A stretch of 64,000 bases of DNA from LMUY01 sp965198565 (GCA_965198565.1 OZ240665.1:3844001-3908000); one strand, 5' to 3'. Positions 7,758 through 17,957 are shown, counted from the first letter of the stretch. Program-made: numbers and translations. The notes: generated by a model not told the origin, from the sequence alone.

Positions 7758-10007
7758 ATGGATGGCAGCATCGGCCTTCCCACCATCCGTCGCGACGCCG
7801 CCGCCAAGGCCACTGGCGCCGCCCGCTATGCCGCCGATTTCGGCCACGCCGGCACCGCCTATGCCGCACTGACGCTCAGCAGCGTCGCCCGCGGGCGCAT
7901 CACCCGCCTCGACACCGCCGCCGCCGAGGCCGTACCCGGCGTGCAGATGGTGATGACGCATCGCGACCTGAACCAGGGCTTGGGCCAGGAGACCTTTGCC
8001 ATGAAGGGGGGGCACATGCAGTCCTCCTTCCTGCCGCTGAGTTCGGACGAGGTGCATTACGCCGGGCAGATCGTGGGCCTGGTGGTGGCCGACACGCAGG
8101 AGGCCGCCGAGCAGGCCGCCCGCGCCATCATGCTCGACTACGCGACCCAGCCCGCCTCCGCCGACATGGACGACCCGGGGCACCACACGGAGACCGAGAA
8201 GGAGCCCTCCGCCACGGTGGGCGACGCCGACGCCGCCCTGGCCGCCGCCCCGGTGACGGTCGACCAGGTCTACCGCACCCCCACCCAGCACCACCACCCG
8301 ATGGAGCTCTACGCCACCACGGCGAGCTGGAACGACGGCAAGCTCACCATCGAGTGCCCGAGCCAATGGGTGATGGGGCAGCGCCAAGGCCTGGCCGAGA
8401 TCTTCGGCATTCCGGTAGAGGACGTGCACGTCGTCAGCCCCTATGTCGGCGGCGCATTTGGCGGCAAGGCCACCATCCTGCCCCACACCGTGCTGGTCGC
8501 CACCGCCGCGCGCCGGCTGGGCCGCCCGGTCAAGCTGGTGGTGTCGCGCGAGGCGATGTTCACCGTGGGCTCGTTCCGCCCCGCCACGCAGAACCGCATC
8601 GCCCTGGGCGCCGAGCGCGACGGCACCATGGTTGCCATGATCCACGAGAGCACGGGCCAGAGCAGCGAACTCGACCACGTGGCCTTCCCCGGCACCGAGG
8701 TGACGGCGCGGATGTACGACATCGCGAACATCCGCACCTCCGAGAGCACCATCGCGACCAACGTCAACACGCCCGGCTTCCAGCGCGCGCCCGCCGAGGC
8801 GCCCGCCTTTTTTGCCTACGAGAGCGCGGTGGACGAGCTGGCGGTGGCGCTCGGCATGGACCCGATCGAGCTGCGGCTCAAGAACGAGCCGGCGAAGGAC
8901 CCGGTTAAGGGCCTGCCCTGGAGCAGCCGCTCGCTGGTGCAATGCTACCGCCGCGGGGCCGAGCTGTTCGGCTGGTCCAAGCGGACCGCCGCGCCGGGCT
9001 CGATGACAACGTCCGACGGTGTGCTGGTGGGCTACGGTTGCGCCACCGCCACCTACCCGTCCGCCATGGCGCCCTCGGCCGCGCAGATCGCCATCGGCGC
9101 GGACGGCCTCGTCCGGGTGCGGGTGTCGGCGCATGACGTGGGCACCGGCGCCTACACCGTGCTGGGCCAGGTGGCGGCCGACGTGCTGGGCGTGCCCGAC
9201 GAGCAGATCCGGGTCGAACTGGGCGACAGCGACCTGCCCTCCGGCCCGGTCTCTGGCGGCTCCATCACCACGGGCTCCGCCGGGTCGGCGGTGCAGAAGA
9301 CCGCCCGGCTGCTGCGCGACAAGCTTGCCGCCGCCGCCGTGAGCGACGCCGGCCCGCTCGCCGGGCGTGACCCGGCGTCCCTCCGCTTCGCCGGCGGCCA
9401 CGTGATCGGCCCGGACGGCAGCGGCCACAGCCTGGTGGACGTGCTGAAGACGGTCCCGATGGGCACGCTGGAAGCCGCGGCCGAGTGGAAGCCGGCGCAG
9501 ATGACCAACGAGAAGATGCAGGCGGGCCTGCTCGGCGGCATGGCGTTCGACGGCCCGGTGACCTCCACCCATGTCAGCTACTCGTTCGGCGCGCAGTTCG
9601 CCGAGGTGCATGTCGACCCGCTGCTGCGCACGGTGCGGGTGCCGCGGATGCTGGGTGCGTTCGCCTGCGGCCGCATCGTCAACCCGCGCACCGCCCGCAG
9701 CAACCTGGCTGGCGGCATGGTGTGGGGCGCGAGTTTCGCCCTGCTCGAGCAGACCCAGGTCGACCGCCCGCGCGCCCGCTTCGCCAACCAGGACCTCGCC
9801 GGCTACCACATCAGCACCAACGCCGACATCGGTGAGGTGGTGGTCGAGCTGGTCGACGAGGAGGACACGGTGGTAAACCCGCTCGGCGCCAAGGCGGTTG
9901 GCGAGGTGGGAATCGTCGGCATGAACGCCGCGATCGCCAACGCCGTCTACCACGCGACCGGCATCCGCGTCCGCAAGACTCCCATCCAGATCGAGGACCT
10001 GCTTTAG
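7758..10007 (+). CDS. paoC: aldehyde oxidoreductase, molybdenum cofactor-binding subunit
   Basis: The 749-residue catalytic subunit oxidises (probably aromatic or bulky) aldehydes at a molybdenum cytosine-dinucleotide centre. Molybdopterin contacts are visible in YVGGAFGGKATILPHTV (about 230-247) and in GSITTGSAGSAVQK (about 498-512). The probable catalytic glutamate is Glu716 in GAKAVGEVGIVGMNAA. Length and layout fit the PaoC/YagR type. It starts 4 bp after the FAD subunit behind an AGGAG site, completing a three-gene operon. No molybdenum-cofactor insertase (PaoD/XdhC-like) gene follows; the operon ends at a long palindromic element. The substrate is not predictable. Confidence 0.93.
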   Translation: MDGSIGLPTIRRDAAAKATGAARYAADFGHAGTAYAALTLSSVARGRITRLDTAAAEAVPGVQMVMTHRDLNQGLGQETFAMKGGHMQSSFLPLSSDEVHYAGQIVGLVVADTQEAAEQAARAIMLDYATQPASADMDDPGHHTETEKEPSATVGDADAALAAAPVTVDQVYRTPTQHHHPMELYATTASWNDGKLTIECPSQWVMGQRQGLAEIFGIPVEDVHVVSPYVGGAFGGKATILPHTVLVATAARRLGRPVKLVVSREAMFTVGSFRPATQNRIALGAERDGTMVAMIHESTGQSSELDHVAFPGTEVTARMYDIANIRTSESTIATNVNTPGFQRAPAEAPAFFAYESAVDELAVALGMDPIELRLKNEPAKDPVKGLPWSSRSLVQCYRRGAELFGWSKRTAAPGSMTTSDGVLVGYGCATATYPSAMAPSAAQIAIGADGLVRVRVSAHDVGTGAYTVLGQVAADVLGVPDEQIRVELGDSDLPSGPVSGGSITTGSAGSAVQKTARLLRDKLAAAAVSDAGPLAGRDPASLRFAGGHVIGPDGSGHSLVDVLKTVPMGTLEAAAEWKPAQMTNEKMQAGLLGGMAFDGPVTSTHVSYSFGAQFAEVHVDPLLRTVRVPRMLGAFACGRIVNPRTARSNLAGGMVWGASFALLEQTQVDRPRARFANQDLAGYHISTNADIGEVVVELVDEEDTVVNPLGAKAVGEVGIVGMNAAIANAVYHATGIRVRKTPIQIEDLL

Positions 10008-10110
10008 AGCATGATTGCTTCTGATAGGCGAAGCAATCATGCTCTAACTCTTTGTTTGAGAGGCTGATTCACGCATCAGGTTGTTTCAACCTGATGCGAT
10101 CAGGCTCTAG
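10005..10110. repeat. REP/MITE-like double-palindrome element
   Basis: A compound palindrome. A 17-bp perfect stem (10005-10021 with 10030-10046, 8-nt loop) is followed by a 12-bp perfect stem (CGCATCAGGTTG at 10072-10083 with 10087-10098, 3-nt loop). The whole unit begins TAGAGC and ends GCTCTA, like short terminal inverted repeats. The first stem contains the paoC stop codon. It is less GC-rich than its surroundings. It may be a dispersed repeat of the REP/MITE kind and will also act as a strong 3' hairpin for the paoABC transcript. Only one copy is present here. Confidence 0.7.
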
Positions 10111-10160
10111 GCCAGTCCCAAGCAACTCTCCCGCCCAACGCGCCCCGTCTCCCGCAGGGT

Positions 10161-10190
10161 CGGGGTGAGGGTGTTTGCCGCCTCACCCCG
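10161..10190. terminator. inverted repeat between convergent genes
   Basis: CGGGGTGAGG (10161-10170) and CCTCACCCCG (10181-10190) are a perfect 10-bp inverted repeat with a 10-nt loop. The right arm contains the stop codon of the SnoaL-like gene, and paoC ends 176 bp away on the other strand. It is probably a terminator or mRNA-end hairpin for the minus-strand gene. Confidence 0.45.
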
Positions 10191-11205
10191 CCTGCAGGAT
10201 CTGCGCGATCACCGCGATCTCGTCGAACATCCGCCACTCACGGATGATCTTGCCGCGCCGGAACTCGAAATGCGACGACCCCAGGATGGCCACCGGCGCG
10301 CCATTCACCGGCCCGTAGGCCGGCACGCCGCAATAACTGCCGCGTAGCAGCCAAATCGCCGCCACCCGCAACCCGAGATCGGGCGACGCATGCGTGGCAA
10401 AATCGCGGATTTCCACCTGCCCGTCCGGAAACGCCGCCAGCAGGTCGATCAACTCGTTCTGATACGGCGCAATGCCCATGGCACGCCGCATTCGTACCGA
10501 CTGGATCACGATCGTCTCGGCGAAGAACCGCGACACCTCGTCCATGTAGCGGCCGTTCCAAACCCGCTCGAACATCTCAGCCACAAAGCGGCATTCCGCG
10601 TCATGCCGCCGCGGCCGCTCACCCGACAAGCCCGCGCGCACCGGGTCGGCGAACTGCCCGGCGAACGCGCCGCTCGCTTGCGTGTCGATCGCCTGGCCCA
10701 GCACGGGAGACGATTTCGCCAACTGGCCCGCAATCGCGAACGGGTCCAGCCCAAGGTCCTGCAGAACGGCAAACTCGTCCCGCATCACCCATTCCTCGAC
10801 CACCTTGCCGCCGCGCACCAGGCAATGCGCCGTGCCACGATTGACCCATTGCTTGCCGGTCGGCGGCCCGTAGGTCCAATAGCCATTGTGCACGGCGTTG
10901 TTCAGCACGCGATGGCTGCTGATGAAACCGTCCGGTCCGCGCTGCTCCCACACCACGTCGTCATGGCCGCCGCCGCGGTTGTGGAAGGCCGACATGCGTT
11001 GGATCGAGTTGCGCATGACGTGGTCGAACCCGTAGGTCTCGCCATACGCGGTGTGCACCTTCACGTCCGGGGCATAGTGGTCGCGCAGATGGCCAAGGCC
11101 GCGTGCGATCCAAATCTTGTCCGTCCAACTGGTGATGTAGTCGCGTGGATCGGCGTAGGGTGCGTAGGTCGCGGGGTCGATCCCGTCGAGCTGCTCGTTC
11201 GCCAT
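10183..11205 (-). CDS. tandem SnoaL/NTF2-like domain protein
   Basis: A 340-residue cytoplasmic protein made of two alpha+beta-barrel units of the SnoaL/NTF2-like kind. The first spans about residues 20-150 (YITSWTDKIWIARGLGHL, then VRGGKVVEEWVMRDEFAVLQ). The second spans about 210-340 (FERVWNGRYMDEVSRFF, then FEFRRGKIIREWRMFDEIAV). The matching REGKI-x-EW-xxxDE endings show an internal duplication. The family includes polyketide cyclases and many unassigned dehydratase-like enzymes, so the reaction is unknown. The start at 11205 is preferred over upstream in-frame starts because it gives the natural N-terminus MANEQLDGIDP. It diverges from the amine oxidase gene with only 61 bp between starts, so promoters overlap. 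Confidence 0.8.
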   Translation of the reverse strand: MANEQLDGIDPATYAPYADPRDYITSWTDKIWIARGLGHLRDHYAPDVKVHTAYGETYGFDHVMRNSIQRMSAFHNRGGGHDDVVWEQRGPDGFISSHRVLNNAVHNGYWTYGPPTGKQWVNRGTAHCLVRGGKVVEEWVMRDEFAVLQDLGLDPFAIAGQLAKSSPVLGQAIDTQASGAFAGQFADPVRAGLSGERPRRHDAECRFVAEMFERVWNGRYMDEVSRFFAETIVIQSVRMRRAMGIAPYQNELIDLLAAFPDGQVEIRDFATHASPDLGLRVAAIWLLRGSYCGVPAYGPVNGAPVAILGSSHFEFRRGKIIREWRMFDEIAVIAQILQAG

Positions 11206-11266
11206 CGCGCATACTCCCAAGTTGCGCCATAACCGTACACGTCGTCGCCAGAAGGAAAAGGGCGCA

Positions 11267-12436
11267 ATGGGGGCAACCGCCGACGTGGTGGTGGTGGGCT
11301 TGGGAGCGGTCGGCAGCGCCGCGCTGCACAGGTTGAGCCTGGCAGGCCTGCGCGCCATCGGCATCGACCGCTTCCATCCGCCGCACGACCAGGGCTCCAG
11401 CCATGGCGAAAGCCGCATCACCCGGCTCGCCGTCGGCGAAGGCAGCGCCTACGCCCCGCTGGTCCGCCGCTCCCACGGGATTTGGCGCGAACTGGAAGCT
11501 GCCAGCGGCGAGAGCTTGTTCCTGCAGACCGGCGGCCTGGTGATGGGCCCGCGGGACGGCACGCCGCTCCACCACGGCAAGGACGATTTCGTCCGCCGCA
11601 CCATCGCCGCCGCCGCCGAGCATGGCATCGCACACGAGGTGCTGGACGCAGCCGCCATCACCGAGCGCTTCCCCCAATTCTGCCTGCGCGGCAACGAATT
11701 GGCCTGCTTCGAGCCCAGCGCCGGCCTGGTATTCCCCGAGCGCTGCATCGCCGTCCAACTCCGCTTGGCGGCCGAGCATGGCGCCGTGATGCATGGCGGC
11801 GAAACGGTCACCGCGATCACCGCCCTGCCCGGCGGCGGCGTGGCGGTGACCACGGACCAGCGCACCGTCCATGCCGCCTCTGCCATCCTTGCGGCCGGCC
11901 CCTGGCTGCCGGGCCTTGCCGGCGGCCGCGTGCAACAGCTCGCCTCCGTGTATCGGCAGACGCTGCACTGGTTCCCCGTCGAGAACGCGGCGGACTACGC
12001 GCCGGGCCGGTTCCCCGTGTTCATCTGGATGCACGGCCAAAGCGAGACGGACTATTTCTACGGCTTCCCCGCGCTGCCGGGCACGTCTGCCATCAAGGTG
12101 GCGACCGAGCAGTATGCCGCCCCGGTCAGCCCCGATGCCGTCGAGCGGACCGTCTCGCCCGCCCAATCCGCCGCGATGTTCGCGCAGCACGTGGCGGGGC
12201 GGTTGCGCGGGGTCATGGGCGAGCGCCAGCGTGCCGCGGCCTGCCTCTACACCGTCACGCCGGACCGGGGTTTTCTCGTGGACACCCTGCCTGACAATCC
12301 GAATGTGCTGTTCGCGTCGGCCTGCTCCGGCCACGGCTTCAAGCACTCCGCCGCCCTCGGCGAACAGCTCGCGGCCTGCGTCGCGGGGTCGGCAATGACC
12401 GGCGCGTTTGGCCTCGCCCGCTACGGGAACCCGTGA
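11267..12436 (+). CDS. FAD-dependent amine oxidase, sarcosine oxidase/N-methyltryptophan oxidase (SolA) family
   Basis: A 389-residue flavoenzyme of the DAO superfamily. The dinucleotide-binding motif VVVVGLGAVGSAALHRL is at about residues 7-23, followed by the family signature SSHGESRITRL. The C-terminal part carries ACLYTVTPDRGFLVD, whose cysteine (Cys326) corresponds to the residue that covalently binds FAD in monomeric sarcosine oxidase, and the closing SGHGFKHS motif. It should oxidise an N-methyl amino acid to the imine with formation of hydrogen peroxide. The ATG at 11267 is preceded by a GAAGGAAAAGGG stretch. The following Uma2 gene overlaps it by one base. Confidence 0.85.
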   Translation: MGATADVVVVGLGAVGSAALHRLSLAGLRAIGIDRFHPPHDQGSSHGESRITRLAVGEGSAYAPLVRRSHGIWRELEAASGESLFLQTGGLVMGPRDGTPLHHGKDDFVRRTIAAAAEHGIAHEVLDAAAITERFPQFCLRGNELACFEPSAGLVFPERCIAVQLRLAAEHGAVMHGGETVTAITALPGGGVAVTTDQRTVHAASAILAAGPWLPGLAGGRVQQLASVYRQTLHWFPVENAADYAPGRFPVFIWMHGQSETDYFYGFPALPGTSAIKVATEQYAAPVSPDAVERTVSPAQSAAMFAQHVAGRLRGVMGERQRAAACLYTVTPDRGFLVDTLPDNPNVLFASACSGHGFKHSAALGEQLAACVAGSAMTGAFGLARYGNP

Positions 12437-13008
12437 TGGATAGCACCGCCCAAAGCATCAGCACGCTGAGCGCTGGCGACTTCCTTGCGACCGATCAGTC
12501 CGCATTCGGCGCGGCGTGGCGCTACGAGATGATCGATGGCCGTATCATCGGCCATGCCGCGCCAAGCCCGGAGCATGCGGCGATCATCTCCGGACTCACG
12601 ACCGCCCTGGGCACGCGTCTGAAGGCCAATCGCGACGGGTGCCGTCCGGAAACCGGCAGCGGGGCAGCGCCGCGGCAGCAGCAACGGGCGACGGCGCGCA
12701 TCCCGGACGTGACGATCCGGTGTGGCGAGCATCCCCGGGTGGTCTTCGAGGTGGTCTCGCCTTCCGAGCTGAAGGATTGGCGCGCCCGCGACCGGAAGCG
12801 CGCGGACTTGCAAGACGTCGAGGGCGTTGCCGAAATCGTCGAGATCTACCAGGACGAGATGGCTGTCCATGTCTACCGCAAAGCGGCCGAAGGTTTATGG
12901 TCGTTCGAGGCGCTCGGTGGTTCACCGGCACGTTTGACGCTGAAGAGCGTTGACGTATCCGTCGAGCTAGCGGAAATCTACGAGTTTGCCAGGCCGCAAT
13001 CCGGTTGA
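12436..13008 (+). CDS. Uma2 family (DUF820) putative endonuclease
   Basis: A 190-residue protein with the restriction-endonuclease-like fold of Uma2/DUF820. Visible features are RYEMIDGRII near residue 30, IPDVTIRCGEHPRVVFEVVS (PD...E-x-V core, about residues 88-107) and the following charged helix LKDWRARDRKRADLQ. The family is widespread in cyanobacteria and some proteobacteria and its function is unproven. The start ATG overlaps the upstream stop codon (GTGATGG; a GTG start one codon earlier is also possible), implying coupling with the amine oxidase. It ends 20 bp before tRNA-Gln on the other strand. Confidence 0.78.
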   Translation: MDSTAQSISTLSAGDFLATDQSAFGAAWRYEMIDGRIIGHAAPSPEHAAIISGLTTALGTRLKANRDGCRPETGSGAAPRQQQRATARIPDVTIRCGEHPRVVFEVVSPSELKDWRARDRKRADLQDVEGVAEIVEIYQDEMAVHVYRKAAEGLWSFEALGGSPARLTLKSVDVSVELAEIYEFARPQSG

Positions 13009-13028
13009 ACGGTGCCCTAGAACTGCGC

Positions 13029-13102
13029 TGGCTGGGGGACGTGGATTCGAACCACGATAAGCAGAGTCAGAGTCTGCTGTCCTACCGTTAGACGATCCCC
13101 CA
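13029..13102 (-). tRNA. tRNA-Gln (anticodon CTG)
   Basis: On the minus strand a full 74-nt cloverleaf is visible: acceptor stem TGGGGGA/TCCCCCA, anticodon arm GCAGA-CTCTGAC-TCTGC giving anticodon CTG, T arm with GTTCGAATC, discriminator G and an encoded CCA end. The CTG anticodon reads CAG, the dominant glutamine codon in a GC-rich genome. It sits between the convergent Uma2 gene and rlmE. Confidence 0.95.
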
Positions 13103-13142
13103 AACGGCGGCCGGCTGATACCATCCCCGCGCGGCCACGGCA

Positions 13143-13895
13143 ATGCAAGCGCCGCCAGAACCTTCCTCACCAACCAGCAGGCCGACCGCTCTGAGCAAGA
13201 AACCGCCCGCCCCCCCTAGCAGTGCCCCCCGCAGCCTCGACGTGTCCCTGCGCACCGCCCGCGGCCGCACCACGGCGCAGCAAGCCTGGCTGCGCCGCCA
13301 GCTCAACGACCCCTACGTCGTGGCCGCCCGCGCCGGCGGTTGGCGGTCCCGCGCCGCGTTCAAGCTCATGGAGCTCGACGACCGCTTCCAGCTCCTCACC
13401 AAGGGCGCCCGCGTGCTCGACCTCGGCGCAGCGCCGGGGGGCTGGAGCCAGGTCGCGGCCAAGCGCGGCGCCGGCGCGATCGTGGGCATTGATCTGCTGG
13501 CCATCGAGCCGCTGCAGGGCGCCCACTTCATCCTGGGCGACTTCAACGACCCGGCGATGCCGGCCCTGCTCGCCGAAGCCATGGGCGGCCCGCCCACCCT
13601 CGTGCTGTCGGACATGGCGCCCAACACCACCGGGCACACCGCCACCGACCACATCCGCATCGTCGCACTCGCCGAGCTGGCCGCGCACTTTGCCATCGGG
13701 GTGCTGGCGCCAGGGGGCAGCTTCGTCGCCAAGGTGCTGCAGGGCGGCTCGGAGAAGACCCTGCTGGACCAGCTCAAGCAGAGCTTCGCCAGCGTCCGCC
13801 ATGCCAAGCCGCCCGCCAGCCGCAAGGACTCCAGCGAACTCTATGTCGTGGCCAAGGGTTTCCGGGCCACTACCGGCGGCGTCACACGCACATAG
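13143..13895 (+). CDS. rlmE: 23S rRNA 2'-O-methyltransferase RlmE (FtsJ/RrmJ)
   Basis: A 250-residue SAM-dependent enzyme that methylates the 2'-OH of U2552 in the A-loop of 23S rRNA, late in large-subunit assembly. The SAM site is VLDLGAAPGGWSQVA (about 92-106). The catalytic segment LVLSDMAPNTTGH (about 154-166) and GGSFVAKVLQGG (about 194-205) supply Asp and Lys of the K-D-K-E tetrad. The protein is about 40 residues longer than E. coli RlmE at the N-terminus, with a Pro/Ser-rich lead. Pairing with guaB downstream on the same strand suggests a housekeeping operon. Confidence 0.93.
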   Translation: MQAPPEPSSPTSRPTALSKKPPAPPSSAPRSLDVSLRTARGRTTAQQAWLRRQLNDPYVVAARAGGWRSRAAFKLMELDDRFQLLTKGARVLDLGAAPGGWSQVAAKRGAGAIVGIDLLAIEPLQGAHFILGDFNDPAMPALLAEAMGGPPTLVLSDMAPNTTGHTATDHIRIVALAELAAHFAIGVLAPGGSFVAKVLQGGSEKTLLDQLKQSFASVRHAKPPASRKDSSELYVVAKGFRATTGGVTRT

Positions 13896-13971
13896 CTTGC
13901 ACAGAGCCGAACGCCGGCTTATGTCGGGTCGCCAAGGCGCGGGGCGCCTCTGCCCCCGGAGATCGTGGCTC

Positions 13972-15483
<1,512 letters not shown>

Positions 15484-15504
15484 CGGCGCGCGCCCGGCGG
15501 CGGC

Positions 15505-16800
15505 ATGACCCCGGCCGCTCGCCTGGCGGCCACGATCGAACTGCTGGCCGAGATCGACGCCGCCCCGCGCCGCCCCGCCGATGCCAGCGCCAACGAGTTC
15601 TTCCGCAGCCGCCGCTTCATCGGCTCCGGTGATCGCCGCGGCGTGTCCGACCGGGTGTGGCGCGTGCTGCGAACCCGGCGCCGCCTGGCCTGGTGGCTGG
15701 ACCGGGCCGGCACCGCGCCCACCCCGCGCATGCTGGTCGCCGCCTCCCTGCTGCTCGAGGGCTGGACGCTCGCCGGGGTGCAGCAATCCTACTCCGGCGG
15801 GCAATACGGCCCGGCGCCGATGCTGCCGCAGGAAGCCGCCGCCGCCGCACAGATCGAGGGCCACACGCTCGAGCACCCCGCCATGCCCGACCCGGTGCGC
15901 TACGAGGTGCCGGACTGGCTGCTGCCGCATCTGGCCGCCCGCTTTGGCGACACGCTCGCGCCCGAGCTGGCCGCCATGGAGGAGCCCGCCCCGCTCGACC
16001 TGCGGGTGAACCTGCTGCGCAGCAACCGGCCCGGCGCCATCGCCGCGCTGGCCGCCGAGGGCATCATCGCCGAGCCCACGCCGCTGTCGCCCTGGGGGTT
16101 GCGCGTGGCCGGCCGCCGCCCCGTCACCTCCGGCGCCGCGTTCCAGAGCGGATTGGTCGAAATTCAGGACGAGGGCAGCCAATTGGTCGCCGCCCTGGTC
16201 GACGCGCAACCGGGCATGCGCGTCGCCGATTGGTGCGCCGGGGCCGGCGGCAAGACGCTGGCTCTCGCCATGACGATGGAGAACCGCGGCCAGCTGCTCG
16301 CCTGCGACGTGCACGACCGCCGGTTGGAAGGCGCCGTCCGCCGTCTGCGCCGCGCCGGGGTGCACAATGTGGAGCGCCACCTCATCGTGGCCGGCGACAA
16401 ATGGGCCAAGCGCCGGGCCGCCACCTTCGACCGCGTGCTGGTGGACGCCCCCTGCACCGGTAGCGGCACCTGGCGCCGCAACCCGGACGCGCGCGCACGG
16501 TTGCAGCCGAACGACCTGAACGAGCTGCTTCCCAAACAGGCCGCGATCTTGGACGATGCGGCGCGTCTGGTGCGGCCCGGCGGCCGTATGGTGTTCGCGA
16601 CGTGCTCGTTGCTGTTGGAGGAGAACGAGGCGCAGGTGGATGCTTTCCTCACCCGTCACCCGGAGTTCGCCACGGTCGATCTGTCGCGCGCCTGGCCGGC
16701 TGGCTCGACGCCCCCCACGGCCGGCCCGACCCTGTCGCTCACGCCCCGCCGCCATGGCACGGACGGGTTCTTTGCCGCCGTGGTGGAGCGCAAGCCGTGA
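15505..16800 (+). CDS. RsmB/NOP family RNA (cytosine-5) methyltransferase
   Basis: A 431-residue SAM-dependent methylase. The SAM-binding loop DWCAGAGGKTLALAM is near residue 240. The two catalytic cysteine motifs are VLVDAPCTGSGTWRRNPD (near 313) and FATCSLLLEENEAQVDAF (near 370), the double-Cys arrangement of RNA m5C methylases. The N-terminal region (about 1-140) is NusB/RsmB-like in position and helical character. It most likely modifies 16S rRNA, but RsmB versus another family member cannot be fixed from sequence. The stop overlaps the start of the GNAT gene (GTGA). Confidence 0.87.
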   Translation: MTPAARLAATIELLAEIDAAPRRPADASANEFFRSRRFIGSGDRRGVSDRVWRVLRTRRRLAWWLDRAGTAPTPRMLVAASLLLEGWTLAGVQQSYSGGQYGPAPMLPQEAAAAAQIEGHTLEHPAMPDPVRYEVPDWLLPHLAARFGDTLAPELAAMEEPAPLDLRVNLLRSNRPGAIAALAAEGIIAEPTPLSPWGLRVAGRRPVTSGAAFQSGLVEIQDEGSQLVAALVDAQPGMRVADWCAGAGGKTLALAMTMENRGQLLACDVHDRRLEGAVRRLRRAGVHNVERHLIVAGDKWAKRRAATFDRVLVDAPCTGSGTWRRNPDARARLQPNDLNELLPKQAAILDDAARLVRPGGRMVFATCSLLLEENEAQVDAFLTRHPEFATVDLSRAWPAGSTPPTAGPTLSLTPRRHGTDGFFAAVVERKP

Positions 16801-17360
16801 TCGCGGTGCGGCGCGCCCGGCCGGCGGATGCTCCGCTGATCGGCGCGGTGCATGTGGCGGCCTGGCGCAGCGCCTACCCTGGCCTGCTGCCCGAGACCTA
16901 CCTGGCTGCATTGTCCGTCTCCCGCCAGGCGGCCTATTACGACCGCCAGATCCGCGGGGGCGGCGGCGTCTACGTGGCGCTTGCCTCGGGGCAGGACGTG
17001 CCCTCGGGCAGCGGGCCGCGCGTGGTGGGCTACACCACCGTGGGGCGAGCGCGCACCAACCTGCCCGGCGGCACCCAGGGCGACGGCGAGATCGAGACGT
17101 TGTATGTGCTGGACGACTGGCGCGACCGCGGCGTGGGGCGCCGCCTGATCCGCACCGGCGCGGCGCACTTGGCGGCCAGCGGCAGCCGCTCGGCGTTCCT
17201 GTGGGTGTTGCGGGAGAACCCGAGCCGCTGGTTCTACCAGCATATCGGCGGGCGGCCGGTGGCGGAGGCGCAAATCCGCGTGGCGGGGATCAGCGTGATG
17301 CAGGTGGCCTACACTTGGAACCCGATCGAACGGCTGATTGCCGCCTCGCCGGCGAGCTAG
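16797..17360 (+). CDS. GNAT family N-acetyltransferase
   Basis: A 187-residue protein with the GNAT fold. VRRARPADAPLIGAVHVAAW is the usual first strand and helix. GDGEIETLYVLDDWRDRGVG (about 98-117) followed by RRLIRTGAAHL forms the acetyl-CoA pyrophosphate loop (R/Q-x-x-G-x-G/A variant RDRGVGRR). FLWVLRENPSRWFYQHIGG is the typical motif B. The substrate is unknown. The GTG start overlaps the upstream stop by 3 bases, so it is the last gene of the guaB-methylase unit. Confidence 0.87.
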   Translation: MIAVRRARPADAPLIGAVHVAAWRSAYPGLLPETYLAALSVSRQAAYYDRQIRGGGGVYVALASGQDVPSGSGPRVVGYTTVGRARTNLPGGTQGDGEIETLYVLDDWRDRGVGRRLIRTGAAHLAASGSRSAFLWVLRENPSRWFYQHIGGRPVAEAQIRVAGISVMQVAYTWNPIERLIAASPAS

Positions 17361-17398
17361 GCTGATAAGCCGCCGCACCCCACCAGCTAGCCCTGCTC

Positions 17399-17423
17399 GG
17401 AACTCAAATGAGAGTGCGACGTA
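17399..17423 (+). promoter_or_regulatory. possible EcfG-type promoter
   Basis: GGAAC (17399-17403), a 16-nt spacer and CGTA (17420-17423) lie 37 bp upstream of the small periplasmic protein gene. The alphaproteobacterial EcfG consensus is GGAAC-N16/17-CGTT, so there is one mismatch in the -10 element. A chance match is possible. Confidence 0.35.
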
Positions 17424-17459
17424 TGGGGTCGATAGCTCTGAAATGATTGGCTCATCACT

Positions 17460-17957
17460 ATGAAGGCGTTCTGCGCAGTCGCCGTTGCCACGGTTCTCAC
17501 CCTGGGAGTTGTCGGGGTGAGCCGTCCCGCTATGGCTCAGGCAACCCCGGCAGCGCCGGACGCGATGGCTCAGGGGCGCGCCTACTTCATGCAGCACTCG
17601 TTCGATTTCCCGACGGTGTTCCGCGCGCATCATCCTGGGCCGGCCTGGATTCTGCAGCACGCATCCGACTTCAATCTGACGCCGGCGCAAACGACGAAGC
17701 TGGAGCAGCTCCGCGGGGAGATGCGGAGCCACGTGGCAGACGATAGCGGCAAACTCAAGGAGGCTTATGCGAAGTATGATTCCGATTCGCATGAGGCGGC
17801 CCCCGAGGAGAAGACACTGCTCCAGGACGTGCGCTCCGTTGGCAGTGCGCAAACCCAACTTGCGGGGACGATGATCCCGTATCACCTTCAAAGCTACGCG
17901 TTACTCGATCCGGCCCAAAAGCAGACCTACGATCGGCTCGTTGCAGCTGGTCCTTGA
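17460..17957 (+). CDS. small exported protein, Spy/CpxP-like in layout
   Basis: A 165-residue protein with a clear Sec signal peptide (VAVATVLTLGVVGVSRPAMA, cleavage near residue 26). The mature part is helical and charged, with an LTPAQTTKLEQLRGEM segment (about 77-92) like the LTxxQ motifs of Spy/CpxP/CnrX-type periplasmic chaperone-sensors, and a second DPAQKQTYDRLV at the C-terminus. The similarity is in pattern rather than clear identity. A periplasmic stress or metal-related role is only inferred. A possible EcfG promoter lies upstream and a hairpin with a T-run downstream. Confidence 0.75.
   Translation: MKAFCAVAVATVLTLGVVGVSRPAMAQATPAAPDAMAQGRAYFMQHSFDFPTVFRAHHPGPAWILQHASDFNLTPAQTTKLEQLRGEMRSHVADDSGKLKEAYAKYDSDSHEAAPEEKTLLQDVRSVGSAQTQLAGTMIPYHLQSYALLDPAQKQTYDRLVAAGP

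Noticed and set aside
7731..10040. A 769-codon minus-strand frame opposite paoC
   Set aside because: It is a shadow frame with His/Arg/Gly-rich text and no family pattern.
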